From NCBI GenBank assembly GCA_045105075.1, contig JBGCDD010000110.1:1-59414 (forward strand): 59,414 nt of DNA. The letters are read 5' to 3'. Positions 26,401 to 34,942 of this stretch are shown here, piece after piece (positions within the stretch are counted from its first letter, which is position 1; each line of letters begins with the position of its first letter). The position numbers were made by a program, and so were the translations under genes. The DNA is from JBGCDD01 sp045105075 (GTDB lineage Bacteria; Pseudomonadota; Alphaproteobacteria; Rhodobacterales; Rhodobacteraceae). The notes beneath the pieces were generated by a model, which ran no database searches, was not told where the DNA came from, and was given only the letters and a program-made list of their open reading frames with translations.

Positions 26401-29400
26401 GCGACGCTCAGCCCGATGCCGCCGAAACCGCCGGTCAAAATATAGGTGCCGCCGTTTTTCAGCACCGGTTGCGAGGCGGGCTCAAATGCAAACGCGCGGA
26501 AACTGCGTTCAAACCGTTTGCCGGCGCGCCACGCGGCTGTTGCGGCGTCGGGTTCACCCAGCAATTCTTCCAGGATCACCAAATCAATCGTGTCGTCCTG
26601 CGCCGGGCGCGTGGGGCGCAACATCGACGCGAATGTACCGTCGCGCAACGGCTTTGGCACTGCAATATCCAGGCTGGAACAGCTGAAGCCCGGCAATTCG
26701 CGCGGGATCACACCAACAGGTCCGGCAATCGTGGCCTTTTCCGGATAGGGCAGCGCTTCGTCGCGCACTTGTGCCGCGCCGGTGGTGAACACATTGATAT
26801 GAACGGGATGGTCAAGATCGGTCGCCGACAAGGCCTGCGCCAGTGCCATCAGGCTGAAAAACCCGTGTTCCATGTTGCGATCGGCAAAACTGGACCCGGG
26901 GCGAAAGGTTTCTTGCTCGGTCATCAGCCAGAAATGGCCGACACGGGTTGGAAAACGCTCTTGCGCCGTGAGATCCGCGATCAACTGGTCGTAGCCATCG
27001 CGCCCTTGCTCGGCGGACACGACATAGTGGCCGGGCTTCAGCTGACCAAAGGTATCGCCCGAGCGAACCCGCGTGACTGTGTGCCCCGCTTGCTCCAAAC
27101 GGTCTGCGGCGCGGGCCCCATAGCCAATTTCGTCCTCAAAGATCAGCCAGGTTTCACGCGTCGCAAGATCAAGTTCGGTGTCGACATCAACAGGGCAATT
27201 GGCCAAAGCCGGGCGCCATGTCGGGCGATACCCCCATTCGGCCATATCCTCGAGCCGCATCGGCAACGGATCCACCACGGCTTGCGCGCCTGCTGCGCCG
27301 GGTTCGATGAAGTAACGCGACCGTTGGAACGCATAGGTCGGCAAGGGCAGGCGATGGCGTCGCGCCTCGCCCCAAATCTGGTCCCAATCCGCCTCGACGC
27401 CGGTGGCCCAAAGCCGCCCGATCACACCAATGAAAAACGCGTCATCGGCCACATCCTGATCGGGATGGCGCAAGGACGACAGCACTTGATTGGGTTTGAC
27501 GCCCGGACACATCTGCGACAGGGAACTCAGCGCTTTGCCAGGCCCAACCTCAAGGTAGACGCGGTTTTCCCGCTGGCCCAACGTTTCAATGCAGTCGGCA
27601 AAATGCACCGTGTTGCGCAGCTGTGCGACCCAATAGTCCGGATCCGTCGCCTGTTCATCACTCAGCACTGCACCGCTGCGATTTGACATCACCGGCAGCG
27701 TCGGCGCGCTGAGCGTGATCGAGCGCAAAAACGCGCCAAATTCATCCAAAATCGGGTCAAGCATGCGCGAATGCGCGGCGATATCAATGGCAATGCGCTG
27801 ATGATCAATGTCGCGTTTGATCAGCGTTTGCGACAGGGCGTCCAACGCTGATTGCGCGCCGGAAACGGCCGTCAGGTTGGGCGCATTCACACTGGCAATG
27901 TCCAAATCATCACCGATCAGCGCGCGCACTTCGGCCACGGGCAATGAAATGCTCAGCATGCCGCCCGCAGGAACCGTGTCAAACAAGCGTCCGCGCAGCA
28001 AAACCAGATCGATACAGTCTTCAAAGCCAAGCACACCTGCCAGACAGGCGGCGGTGTTTTCGCCCATGGAATGACCCACCAGCGCACCGGGGCGCACCCC
28101 CCACGACTGCCAAAGCTGGGCCAGCGCGTATTCGACAATCATGATCAGCGGCAATTGCACCGAAGGTTTGGTCAGGATGTCGCCAGCGCGTTCCATGTCT
28201 TCCGGTTTTGGCAACCACAGCGCGCGCAAATCGAAATCGAGCTTGGGCTGCAAGTGATCCAGCCCGCGGTCCATCCATTCGGCAAACACCGGCTCGGTCT
28301 CGTAAAGATCGCGGGCCATGCCGGGATATTGTGCACCGCCGCCGGGGAACATGAACACCACTTCGGGCGCGTCGCCGACTTTGTCATGGCTGAACATCTG
28401 ACGCGCATCGCCGCTTTCCAGCAATTCGGCGGCCTGCAACGCATCTTCGGCAACCACCACGCGGCGCTTGTCAAACCCGCGCCGCCCGTTCTTCAACGTA
28501 AAGGCCACATCGGCCAGGTTCAGATCCGGGTTGGCCCGCAAATGCGCGGCCAAAGCCTTGGTGTTGTCCTCAAGCGCGGATTTGCTGCGCGCCGACAGGC
28601 ACAAAGCGTGGAACGGAAAGTCGCTTTCATCCGAGGCTGTACGCGCCGGAGCTTCCTGCAAAACCACATGCGCGTTGGTGCCACCCACCCCCAGAGCATT
28701 CACGCCAGCACGGCGCGGACCCTTGTGCGAGGTCCAGTCGGTCAGGCTGTCGTTGACCCGAAACGGGCTGGTTTCAAAGTCAATCGCAGGGTTGGGCGCT
28801 TCATATCCCAAAGACGGCGGGATTTGTTTGTGATGCAGCGCCATCGTGGTTTTGACCAAACCGGCAACGCCGGCCGCCGTATCCAGATGGCCAATGTTGG
28901 TTTTGACTGATCCAATGCGGCAATAGCCAACGTCATCGGTTGAGGCGCGATAGGCCTCGCTCAGCGCGGACACCTCGATCGGGTCGCCCAGATAGGTGCC
29001 GGTGCCGTGGCATTCCACGTAATCCACAGTGTCCGCTGCCACATCTGCGTTCGCCAAGGCTTGGGCGATTGCACTGGCCTGCCCATCCACGCTGGGCGCC
29101 AGGTATCCGGCCTTGGCCGCACCGTCATTGTTGACCGCGCTGCCCTTGATCACGGCCCAGATCTGATCGCCATCGGCAAGTGCATCTGCCAGCGGGCGCA
29201 GCACCACAGTGCCGGCGCCACTGCCAAAAACCGTGCCTTGCGCGCGGTGATCAAAGGCATGGCAATGCCCGTCCGGCGACAGAATTTCGTTTTCCTTGAA
29301 CAGATAGCCGCGATTTTGCGGCAGTTCGATGGTCACCCCACCGGCCAGCGCCATCTTGCAATCGCCGTCGCGCAACGCCTTGCACGCGTAGTGCACCGCC

Positions 29401-29969
29401 ACCAGCGAGGTCGAACAGGCCGTTTGCAAATTGATGCTGGGGCCTTTCAGGTCGAACACATGGCTGACCCGGGTCGACAGGAAATCCTTGTCGTTGCCGG
29501 TGTGGCGCAACAAAAACATGCCCACATCATCGACCAATCCGGGGTTCGAACAGATGTTGAAATAGAAATAGCTGCCCATTCCGCAGCCTGCAAAAACGCC
29601 AATCGGGCCGTCCGAAGACTCCGGGGTGTGCCCGGCGTGTTCCAATGCTTCCCACGCCGTTTCCAGAAACTTGCGGTGTTGTGGGTCAAGGATCGCTGCT
29701 TCTTTTGGACTGAACCCAAAGAAATCTGCATCAAACGTATCAAAACCGTCCAGCACCGCCGCCGCGGGCACGTAATCGGGATTCGCAATCAGATCGGGGC
29801 GCTCACCTGCATCCAGCAACGCCTGTTCATCAAGGCGCTGAATCGATTCAACACCGGCTGCCAAATTCTGCCAAAACGCCTGGGCAGAGGTCGCACCGGG
29901 CACACAAACCGACATGCCAACGATGGCAATGTCCTGGTCGTGCAAATTTTTATCACGAAGATTCGTCAT
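23490..29969 (-). CDS. Type I polyketide synthase module KS-AT-KR-DH-ACP-TE
   Basis: A 2159-residue single-module synthase. The ketosynthase has TACSTS (Cys185), ECHGTGT (His321) and NIGHL (His361). The acyltransferase has GHSMGE (Ser634) and IAAHS (His733) in place of the HAFH or YASH motif, so extender choice is not clear; malonyl is the default guess. The ketoreductase has TGGFGGIG (about 1179-1186) and QIDYVAANEY (Tyr1339). The dehydratase has NEHRTKTGQALLPG (His1426) and HPALMD (Asp1594). The carrier protein has LGGHSL (Ser1812) and the thioesterase GGFSGGG (Ser1958) with GDHDS (His2117). The ketoreductase precedes the dehydratase, the reverse of the usual order. The start MTNLRDKN is seven codons inside the open frame. 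It should extend one acyl unit by two carbons, reduce and dehydrate it, and release the acid. Confidence 0.93.
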   Translation of the reverse strand: MTNLRDKNLHDQDIAIVGMSVCVPGATSAQAFWQNLAAGVESIQRLDEQALLDAGERPDLIANPDYVPAAAVLDGFDTFDADFFGFSPKEAAILDPQHRKFLETAWEALEHAGHTPESSDGPIGVFAGCGMGSYFYFNICSNPGLVDDVGMFLLRHTGNDKDFLSTRVSHVFDLKGPSINLQTACSTSLVAVHYACKALRDGDCKMALAGGVTIELPQNRGYLFKENEILSPDGHCHAFDHRAQGTVFGSGAGTVVLRPLADALADGDQIWAVIKGSAVNNDGAAKAGYLAPSVDGQASAIAQALANADVAADTVDYVECHGTGTYLGDPIEVSALSEAYRASTDDVGYCRIGSVKTNIGHLDTAAGVAGLVKTTMALHHKQIPPSLGYEAPNPAIDFETSPFRVNDSLTDWTSHKGPRRAGVNALGVGGTNAHVVLQEAPARTASDESDFPFHALCLSARSKSALEDNTKALAAHLRANPDLNLADVAFTLKNGRRGFDKRRVVVAEDALQAAELLESGDARQMFSHDKVGDAPEVVFMFPGGGAQYPGMARDLYETEPVFAEWMDRGLDHLQPKLDFDLRALWLPKPEDMERAGDILTKPSVQLPLIMIVEYALAQLWQSWGVRPGALVGHSMGENTAACLAGVLGFEDCIDLVLLRGRLFDTVPAGGMLSISLPVAEVRALIGDDLDIASVNAPNLTAVSGAQSALDALSQTLIKRDIDHQRIAIDIAAHSRMLDPILDEFGAFLRSITLSAPTLPVMSNRSGAVLSDEQATDPDYWVAQLRNTVHFADCIETLGQRENRVYLEVGPGKALSSLSQMCPGVKPNQVLSSLRHPDQDVADDAFFIGVIGRLWATGVEADWDQIWGEARRHRLPLPTYAFQRSRYFIEPGAAGAQAVVDPLPMRLEDMAEWGYRPTWRPALANCPVDVDTELDLATRETWLIFEDEIGYGARAADRLEQAGHTVTRVRSGDTFGQLKPGHYVVSAEQGRDGYDQLIADLTAQERFPTRVGHFWLMTEQETFRPGSSFADRNMEHGFFSLMALAQALSATDLDHPVHINVFTTGAAQVRDEALPYPEKATIAGPVGVIPRELPGFSCSSLDIAVPKPLRDGTFASMLRPTRPAQDDTIDLVILEELLGEPDAATAAWRAGKRFERSFRAFAFEPASQPVLKNGGTYILTGGFGGIGLSVARDLMTRYKANIVLVSRNGLPVRDDWDQVIAQRGPRDVTRARILAVQDLEKLEGTILVAPGDVCNLEDMRAVADATRAQFGTINGVFHGAGTIQDGPILTKSAADVAQVFAPKITGLRVLDSVFPDGTLDLMVLFSSSSTATRPAGQIDYVAANEYLNAFAKSRQNSATKVVSVNWGVWGDVGMAAEALAHRQGIAAPTPPEPAQQPLLDERGFDAHGNPVFFAHYDAQKDWIFNEHRTKTGQALLPGTGYIELAAQALAQQGVPGPFQLRDLYFFRPLLAQDAQATDVVVRLEPSDDGFDFSVHTRVEAGYQLNAQARLELGAFAAQAPANLSSIAERCSKISQETDGDRLMSPQEAHLAFGPRWHVLQERAFGDGEALAKLALPTDMRGDLDQGYLVHPALMDLATGWAINLAPSYDGASLWVPVSYGDIRIFAPLPAQISSWVRLSQEDAATDGFVAFDITLFAPDGAVLAEISGFRMKRMEGAFELTEDSVADATSAELGLDRDASALPLSADEQRLAHNISQGITAAEGPAALERALAQSGAQIIVSSLDLNALITQADRSTAAPADEGQSFERPDLDTDYAPPETEIEKSLAKMWEALLGVAQVGIHDSFFDLGGHSLIAVRLFAQIKGAFGVEFPISVLFEAPSVAKCAAMIAQRTGADVALGDGETPQVASVVRKHLVTLHPNPGASKRPFFLVAGMFGNVLNLRHLALMLGRERPVYGLQARGLIGDDAPHTNMQEAAADYIAELRSIQPEGPYLLGGFSGGGITAYEMARQLEAEGEEIAQLVLLDTPLPVRPELNARDKAMIKVQEMREKGLRFFGEWAGNRIRWEIEKRRNPGLSELSQTPVFNNQKIEAAFRTALIGYDLQPWDGPVALFRPQLDRHWKVSGGQWVSTEREYVYPDNAWTAWAPRTEVIEVPGDHDSMVLAPNVSVLAARLKQVIETSERAKAPAPQADWLRATAAE

Positions 29970-30275
29970 AGCCTGACCACATGATCCCAATTGACATTGT
30001 TATCAGCCCAAACCACCCAATCGCACGTTAACGCGCGGCGCCCCAAGGACCCAGCTGTGTTTTTATCAGTGTCGTCATCGCGTGACGTAACCCATTGATT
30101 GCAGTGCATGTTACTTTTTCTTGCCGGGGCTTATTGAACCAGTCTGATTTACAAAGCCATATTATGCCCTGTTTTGGAGTGGATGGATAAACAATATGTT
30201 TTCAATATGACGATGTCTGGGGGAGAATTAGCGCCATTCTATCCAAACTTTCACGATCAATTGACCGCGCAGGTC
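29970..30275. other. 306-base intergenic region upstream of the polyketide synthase
   Basis: No gene seen. The stretch is A+T-rich relative to its flanks and should contain the promoter of the minus-strand PKS-NRPS operon. An 8-base palindrome CGTTAACG lies near 30025-30032. Several A+T runs (30100-30215) could hold a -10 element, but none pairs with a convincing -35. The polymerase gene upstream reads in the same direction, so read-through is possible. Confidence 0.45.
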
Positions 30276-31739
30276 CTAAAGGTAGGTGCGCCGCGACCCC
30301 GGTTCGCTGGTGCGCCCCATAACCAGCGCATCTTCGAACAGCACTTTGCGCGATTGCAACCGGGCCTTGGCCTGCAATGTTTCGGCATATCCCAAAACGG
30401 CGCCAGCACACATCCACGTGAACGGGATCAGCGTCGCATTCAGCAACATATCCATCATCGTGGCCGTCAGTATCAACCCGATCGGGGCGACATAGGGCGA
30501 CAGTTGATCGTTGCGCAATTTTCGCATTTGCCAGCCGAGCAAAAACAACGGCGTGGCCAACAGCCCCATTTCGGCAATATAGCCAAACCAGCCGAATGTG
30601 CCGAAAACGATGATCCAGCGTCCGTCGGGGATGGTCAGAATTTGCGCTGTTTCCGTATGGCGAATCAGATTGCGGCCCCAGCCCCCCCAGCCAAACCAGG
30701 TTTTTTCGGCTGCCCGGGCCAGCAATTGCTGCTCATTGTCAAAACGATAGCCAAGTGATTGTGCACGGTCGGGGTTATAGGCTTCGGCCTGTGCCAGAAT
30801 CGCGTCCAGCGGGATCACACCAAAGTTGCGCAGCATCGGATAAATCACAGCAATCAAAGCGCCGGTGACGGCCAGTCTGATCAGCATTTTGGGCTGCGCC
30901 AACAACACCAGCGGCGTCAGCGCCAATCCGTACATCAATGACGCGAGGCTTTTGCACAAAACCAGCACCACGCCCAAGTATAAGGTAACGGCCAACATCT
31001 TGTTGCGATCAAGGCCGCTTTTGGTGCGCGCCAAAGCCGCGGCCGCCAAAACCGTAGTCATCATGAAAAACGCGAGCCACAACCCGTGCGGCAAAAACAC
31101 GATGGGGCGGAACCCGCCCTGGCGCATCATCTGCTCAAAACTGTGCTGGAAAAAGCCATAGATCCACACGTTGGTTTGCGGGCTCAGCCGGATTTCGATC
31201 AGCGACGGAATTGAATAGGCGATACCGCCGACCACCAAAGCCAAAAGCAGTTGGCGCAGACCGTTTTCCGTCGCAAGGTACTGGCGTGCAAGGAAAAATG
31301 GCAGCAGCACGATGATTTGGTTGGACACCACCGAGAATAAATCACGCAGGCTGAGGCCGGGCAGAATATTGGTCAAAAATACAATCGGGTCGCTGTTTTC
31401 GATGACCTGGAACAGGATCGGGTCACCGTTGGTCAAAACCGTCGGAATCACGCCCAGGATGAACACCAAAACCAGCGCGCGCGCGGTCCAGGATTGCGGC
31501 CAGAACGACACCGATTTGCCCATCACAAAGACGCAGATCAAAAACGCCGAAATATTGGGAATCGCGTATTTGTCCATGTCCGGCACCAGCGGCAGGTCGA
31601 ATTCCGCAAGCGGTGGCAAAATCAGATAGCCGCCCAGCACAGACCATATGATGGCGCGCTCCAACGACAATCGCAGGAACAGGGTCAGGCAGACCACAGG
31701 CCACAGGGCCAGAACAAGATAGGCAATTCCGTTGGGCAT
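30276..31739 (-). CDS. O-antigen/exopolysaccharide polymerase-like membrane protein (Wzy type)
   Basis: A 487-residue polytopic membrane protein with about 10-12 hydrophobic segments and a longer polar loop around residues 310-365, as in Wzy polymerases and O-antigen ligases. The family is poorly conserved; the call rests on topology, length and context beside flippase, chain-length and transferase genes. The start is the ATG at 31739; the codon before it is TTG. The basic C-terminal tail (KARLQSRKVLFEDALVMGRT) is probably cytoplasmic. It would join lipid-linked repeat units in the periplasm. Divergent from the WecG-family gene across 232 bases. Confidence 0.75.
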   Translation of the reverse strand: MPNGIAYLVLALWPVVCLTLFLRLSLERAIIWSVLGGYLILPPLAEFDLPLVPDMDKYAIPNISAFLICVFVMGKSVSFWPQSWTARALVLVFILGVIPTVLTNGDPILFQVIENSDPIVFLTNILPGLSLRDLFSVVSNQIIVLLPFFLARQYLATENGLRQLLLALVVGGIAYSIPSLIEIRLSPQTNVWIYGFFQHSFEQMMRQGGFRPIVFLPHGLWLAFFMMTTVLAAAALARTKSGLDRNKMLAVTLYLGVVLVLCKSLASLMYGLALTPLVLLAQPKMLIRLAVTGALIAVIYPMLRNFGVIPLDAILAQAEAYNPDRAQSLGYRFDNEQQLLARAAEKTWFGWGGWGRNLIRHTETAQILTIPDGRWIIVFGTFGWFGYIAEMGLLATPLFLLGWQMRKLRNDQLSPYVAPIGLILTATMMDMLLNATLIPFTWMCAGAVLGYAETLQAKARLQSRKVLFEDALVMGRTSEPGSRRTYL

Positions 31740-31882
31740 CAAACCGCTGCTTCAAAGACCTGCTGCGTCATAGCTGCTCTGTTCGCAAAAGTCTCGTGTC
31801 GCATCCAATTGTCGGGGAAATGACAGACAATCGTTCCAAAGTGTTAAGATTGATGCCATAGTAGGTACACAAATGGGAGATT

Positions 31883-31910
31883 CAGGCCTCAATCAGTGAT
31901 GATTGGCCTG
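31883..31910. promoter_or_regulatory. Stem-loop or dyad before the WecG-family gene
   Basis: CAGGCC at 31883-31888 and GGCCTG at 31905-31910 pair, and AATC (31891-31894) pairs with GATT (31901-31904), giving a 10-base-pair stem with a TC bulge and an AGTGAT loop. It lies 62 bases before the proposed start in the divergent region and could be an RNA leader structure or a protein-binding dyad. Confidence 0.4.
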
Positions 31911-31971
31911 TTCATTTGCTATAGCCTACGGGAAGGGGCTGTGTTTTGTTGTGTATAGCGGAGTGGGGGCC

Positions 31972-32730
31972 GTGGAGTTCAAGTTTTCCGACCATAAGGT
32001 CACAGTCAACATGACATCGCGTTCAGTGTTGATGCAAGAGGTTCGTGAGCGTTTCCGCAAAGGCGGCGGATTTGCGCTTGCGACAATCAATATGGACCAT
32101 CTGGTCAAAATGCGCAGTTCGTCCCCGTTTTCACGGGCTTACGCTGCGCAGGATCTGGTGGTTGCCGACGGTCATTCGATCGTGGCGCTGGCCCGCTTGG
32201 CCAAGCGTCCGCTGGAGTTGATGCCCGGCTCGGACCTGATTGAACCGCTTTGCAGGATGGCTGCCGATGAACAGATAAAGGTTGCTCTGGTGGGCACCAC
32301 GCAGAGGGCGTTGGAAGACGCCGCCCGCGAATTGCACGCCAAGGTTGAAAATCTCGACATCGTCAGTTGCATTGCGCCGTCAGGGCGATTCGAACCAGAC
32401 AGCCCAGAGGCTGATGCGATTCTGGACAAAGTGCAGGCAAAAGGCGCGCGATTGTGCTTTTTGGCATTGGGTGCGCCCAAGCAGGAGATCTTTGCGCTGC
32501 GTGGCCGCGAGCGGACCCCCGATATCGGGTTTGCATCCGTGGGCGCCGGTCTCGATTTCCTCGGCGGTCACCAGGTGCGTGCGCCGCGTTGGATGCGGGC
32601 CTTGACGCTGGAATGGCTCTGGCGTGCGCTCAGTTCGCCGCGCCGGTTGCTGCCCCGGTATCTGCGGTGTTTCGCCGTGCTGCCGCTCTATGTGTTTCTG
32701 GCCTTGCGCCAGCGCAGCACTGCGCCCTGA
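31972..32730 (+). CDS. WecG/TagA/CpsF-family glycosyltransferase
   Basis: About 252 residues. This family transfers N-acetylmannosamine-type sugars (ManNAc or ManNAcA) to polyprenyl-linked acceptors. Family blocks are visible: the NMDHLVKMR region, DLVVADGHSIV, then MPGSDLIEPL and the C-terminal FLALGAPKQEIF and VGAGLDFLGG with RAPRWM. The start is uncertain: I prefer GTG at 31972, 8 bases after GGAG, because family homology begins there. The open frame reaches back to 31903. The C-terminus has a hydrophobic stretch (about 225-245). It is the first plus-strand gene after the polymerase and probably adds an early sugar of the repeat unit. Confidence 0.82.
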   Translation: MEFKFSDHKVTVNMTSRSVLMQEVRERFRKGGGFALATINMDHLVKMRSSSPFSRAYAAQDLVVADGHSIVALARLAKRPLELMPGSDLIEPLCRMAADEQIKVALVGTTQRALEDAARELHAKVENLDIVSCIAPSGRFEPDSPEADAILDKVQAKGARLCFLALGAPKQEIFALRGRERTPDIGFASVGAGLDFLGGHQVRAPRWMRALTLEWLWRALSSPRRLLPRYLRCFAVLPLYVFLALRQRSTAP

Positions 32731-33678
32731 CTATTTATATTCCATCAGGCGCGTTTTTCGCCCCTGAACTTTACTGAAATAATACTGCAACGCGCCCTGG
32801 GCTTCTGCAAATTTGCCCAGGACAGAAAAAAGCGCGGTGACCAAACCTGTGCCGTCACGTCGGGCGAGGCGCAAAACCTGCAGCGGGTAGATCGCCAGCG
32901 CCAGCCAGCCGAATGGCACCAAGACCGCCAAAAGACCCAGACCAAGCGGCAATCCGGCGCCCCAAATCAGGGCCCGCCGGGTTTCGCCAACCCAGTGCCG
33001 CTCGGGCGGGGCGCCATGCAAATCTGCGCCCTCGGCAAAGGCATGACCGGCGCGTTTGGTGCGTTTCCACCATTGCGCAAACCGCAGAATCTTGGCGTCA
33101 TGCAGGGTCATTTCGCCGTCCAACCGAAAGATTGCCCAGCCGGATTGGCGCAAACGCACACAAAGTTCGGGCTCTTCACCCGCAATCAGATCCTCGCGGT
33201 AGCCGCCCACGCCCACAACCGCATCCAAGCGCATCAAGGCATCGCCGCCGCAGGCCAGGGCCGGCCCAATCGGGGTGTTCCATTCGTCGTCACAAAACCG
33301 ATTATAGCGAGAGTGTTCGGGGTGTTCCTCGCGCCGTCGCCCACAAACCACCGCAGCGTTGGGCGTGGCCTCCAGATACGCGCGGGCCTGCGCGATCCAA
33401 CCATCGACAACACTACAATCCCCGTCGACAAACTGAACATAATCGGTGTCACCCACAGTCAATTGCGCCACCCCGGCATTGCGCGCGCGCGCGGCTGTGA
33501 AGGGGCGCGTCATGTCCAGATTTACCACCACTGCGCCGAACGCGCGCGCGGCGTCGGCGCTGCCATCGCTTGAACCCGAATCAACGTAGACAATGCGCCG
33601 GACCTGCGGCGCCAAAGAGGCCAGACAGGCCAAAAGCCGGTCGCCTTCGTTGCGCCCGATCACCACAGCATCGATCAT
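32731..33678 (-). CDS. Glycosyltransferase family 2 with C-terminal membrane segments
   Basis: A 315-residue GT-A enzyme beginning AVVIGRNEGDRLLACL. IVYVDSGSSDGS is the nucleotide-binding turn, FVDGDCSVVDGW holds the acidic metal site and EEPELCVRLRQSGW is the acceptor-side catalytic block. Two hydrophobic segments (about 242-270) suggest membrane attachment. Its stop abuts the WecG-family gene stop (convergent, no gap), and its start overlaps the stop of the next upstream gene (ATGA). Sugar specificity cannot be read. Confidence 0.86.
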   Translation of the reverse strand: MIDAVVIGRNEGDRLLACLASLAPQVRRIVYVDSGSSDGSADAARAFGAVVVNLDMTRPFTAARARNAGVAQLTVGDTDYVQFVDGDCSVVDGWIAQARAYLEATPNAAVVCGRRREEHPEHSRYNRFCDDEWNTPIGPALACGGDALMRLDAVVGVGGYREDLIAGEEPELCVRLRQSGWAIFRLDGEMTLHDAKILRFAQWWKRTKRAGHAFAEGADLHGAPPERHWVGETRRALIWGAGLPLGLGLLAVLVPFGWLALAIYPLQVLRLARRDGTGLVTALFSVLGKFAEAQGALQYYFSKVQGRKTRLMEYK

Positions 33679-34724
33679 GATTTTGCCCCCGCGACGAAGG
33701 CCTCGAACCGGGGCGAGCGGATCAGAAAACCGCTGTCGTAAAGCGCGTCCAACCCGTCAAACCGGCGCGCATCGTTTGAAAATAGGGTCAGATCCGGGTC
33801 TCGCTCCAACACACTCAGCCTCAATTTGTCCTCGCCATGTCCGATGGCTTGATCCGCCACCAATGCCGCATCCCGCGCAAGGGGCTGGTTGGTGAATTTG
33901 TAGTGCTTGATCACCGCCGTAAAATCCGCGCAGGCCACATTTTGCGAGCAATGCGGATGCACACCGGGCGCGACATCTTCGCCCACAAAAACCAGCGGGT
34001 GCTTGCTCAGACAACAGCGTTCGCCAAAAACCTTGCCGCGCACTCCGCCAAACAGGAACGAAATACGCGGGTCGCCCAAAGTGTTTTCGCGCAAAAAAAA
34101 CTCAAATTCGATTGTCTGCGCATGATAGGGCACGATGTCCAGCTGGCTGATGTCGTAATAGTCATAGGTCGCGATCGCCGTGTCATAGGGCATCTGTGCG
34201 GTTTCGGCCAAAGGCGCCTTTGGGAACATTTCCAGCATCTGCGCCATCAGCGCGCTGAACCCATTTGCATTCAGATACCGCACCAGACCGCTCAGCCCGA
34301 TGCTGGCGCTGGCGGGAAAATCAAACAGCTCGTCCATATCGGCAAACAAACACCACCGCCCGGCGCAAAAAGTCTCGGCGGCGTAGCGGCGAAAGTCGTT
34401 CTCAAAGTCGCCCCAGGGCAGGGTGGATTGCACGATCACCGTGCCGGGTTCCGTCCTGATCTGCGCGATGGTGTCATCGCTGGACCCATTGTCGAAAAAC
34501 ACGAAATGACGCACGCCCAGCGACCGATAATGGGCCAGAAACGGGCGCAGGTAAAACGCACCATCGCGCACCAGCGCCATGACGATGACATCATCCGGTT
34601 CGCTCTGGAACCGCCGCGGCCCGTGCACGTGCTTGATCGAGCGCAACAGCCGCGCGCGCTTGGCGATCCGCGCGGCCTTGGCGGACAGGCGCGCGGCCAG
34701 TCCCGGTTTTGTCTGTTGGCTCAT
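33675..34724 (-). CDS. Glycosyltransferase family 2 (Glyco_tranf_2_4-like)
   Basis: A 349-residue protein of the group with VIVMALVRDGAFYLRPFLAHYRSLG at the start of the catalytic domain (an exact family-style motif, about residues 46-70), FFDNGSSDDT and FADMDELFDFP as the DXD-containing core. A basic N-terminal 35-residue tail precedes the domain. Such enzymes are common in capsule and exopolysaccharide loci. It is the first gene of a two-gene minus-strand unit with the next GT2 and lies 218 bases from the divergent xylose operon, so it marks the right edge of the polysaccharide locus. Confidence 0.85.
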   Translation of the reverse strand: MSQQTKPGLAARLSAKAARIAKRARLLRSIKHVHGPRRFQSEPDDVIVMALVRDGAFYLRPFLAHYRSLGVRHFVFFDNGSSDDTIAQIRTEPGTVIVQSTLPWGDFENDFRRYAAETFCAGRWCLFADMDELFDFPASASIGLSGLVRYLNANGFSALMAQMLEMFPKAPLAETAQMPYDTAIATYDYYDISQLDIVPYHAQTIEFEFFLRENTLGDPRISFLFGGVRGKVFGERCCLSKHPLVFVGEDVAPGVHPHCSQNVACADFTAVIKHYKFTNQPLARDAALVADQAIGHGEDKLRLSVLERDPDLTLFSNDARRFDGLDALYDSGFLIRSPRFEAFVAGAKS

Positions 34725-34885
34725 ATCTTTGATCCGCTTGCTGGCTGGTTCTCTTTTCCCCCGATCCGCAGGCCCGGGTCAATTGCTGGCGCAGCACTGG
34801 TGCGCGCTGTGTGGCTGGGTTTTGGAAACAGTCGGCGTGCGTGGGGGGATTGATGCAGAATGTTCAACCACACGCCGTTGATCTT

Positions 34886-34908
34886 TTTAATTTGACACAA
34901 GAATTAAA
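34886..34908. promoter_or_regulatory. Candidate XylR (ROK) operator upstream of xylB
   Basis: The left arm TTTAATTTGA is identical to the left arm of the perfect dyad upstream of xylF. A 3-base spacer is followed by AAGAATTAAA, which matches the expected arm TCAAATTAAA at 7 of 10 positions. It lies 35 bases before the xylB start. Same arm length and spacing as the site at 42727-42749; the ROK gene between the two operons is the obvious regulator. Confidence 0.6.
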
Positions 34909-34942
34909 TAGACCGACAGTTCCACAACGGGGGGGAACCAGG

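Noticed and set aside
23439..27686. Long open frames (539 and 515 codons) antisense to the polyketide synthase
   Set aside because: They lie opposite a gene with intact domain motifs along its whole length; their products are rich in Arg, His and Gln without recognisable domains, as expected for shadow frames in GC-rich DNA.
29970..30275. Quorum-sensing (lux-type) box before the polyketide synthase
   Set aside because: The only palindrome there, CGTTAACG, is too short and unlike a 20-base lux box.
30174..30758. 194-codon plus-strand frame at the 3' end of the polymerase gene
   Set aside because: Mostly antisense to the polymerase coding region, no ribosome-binding site and no recognisable motif.
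34811..34942. N-terminal extension of xylulokinase from an upstream in-frame start
   Set aside because: The extension covers the candidate operator and has no family similarity; the standard N-terminus starts at 34943.
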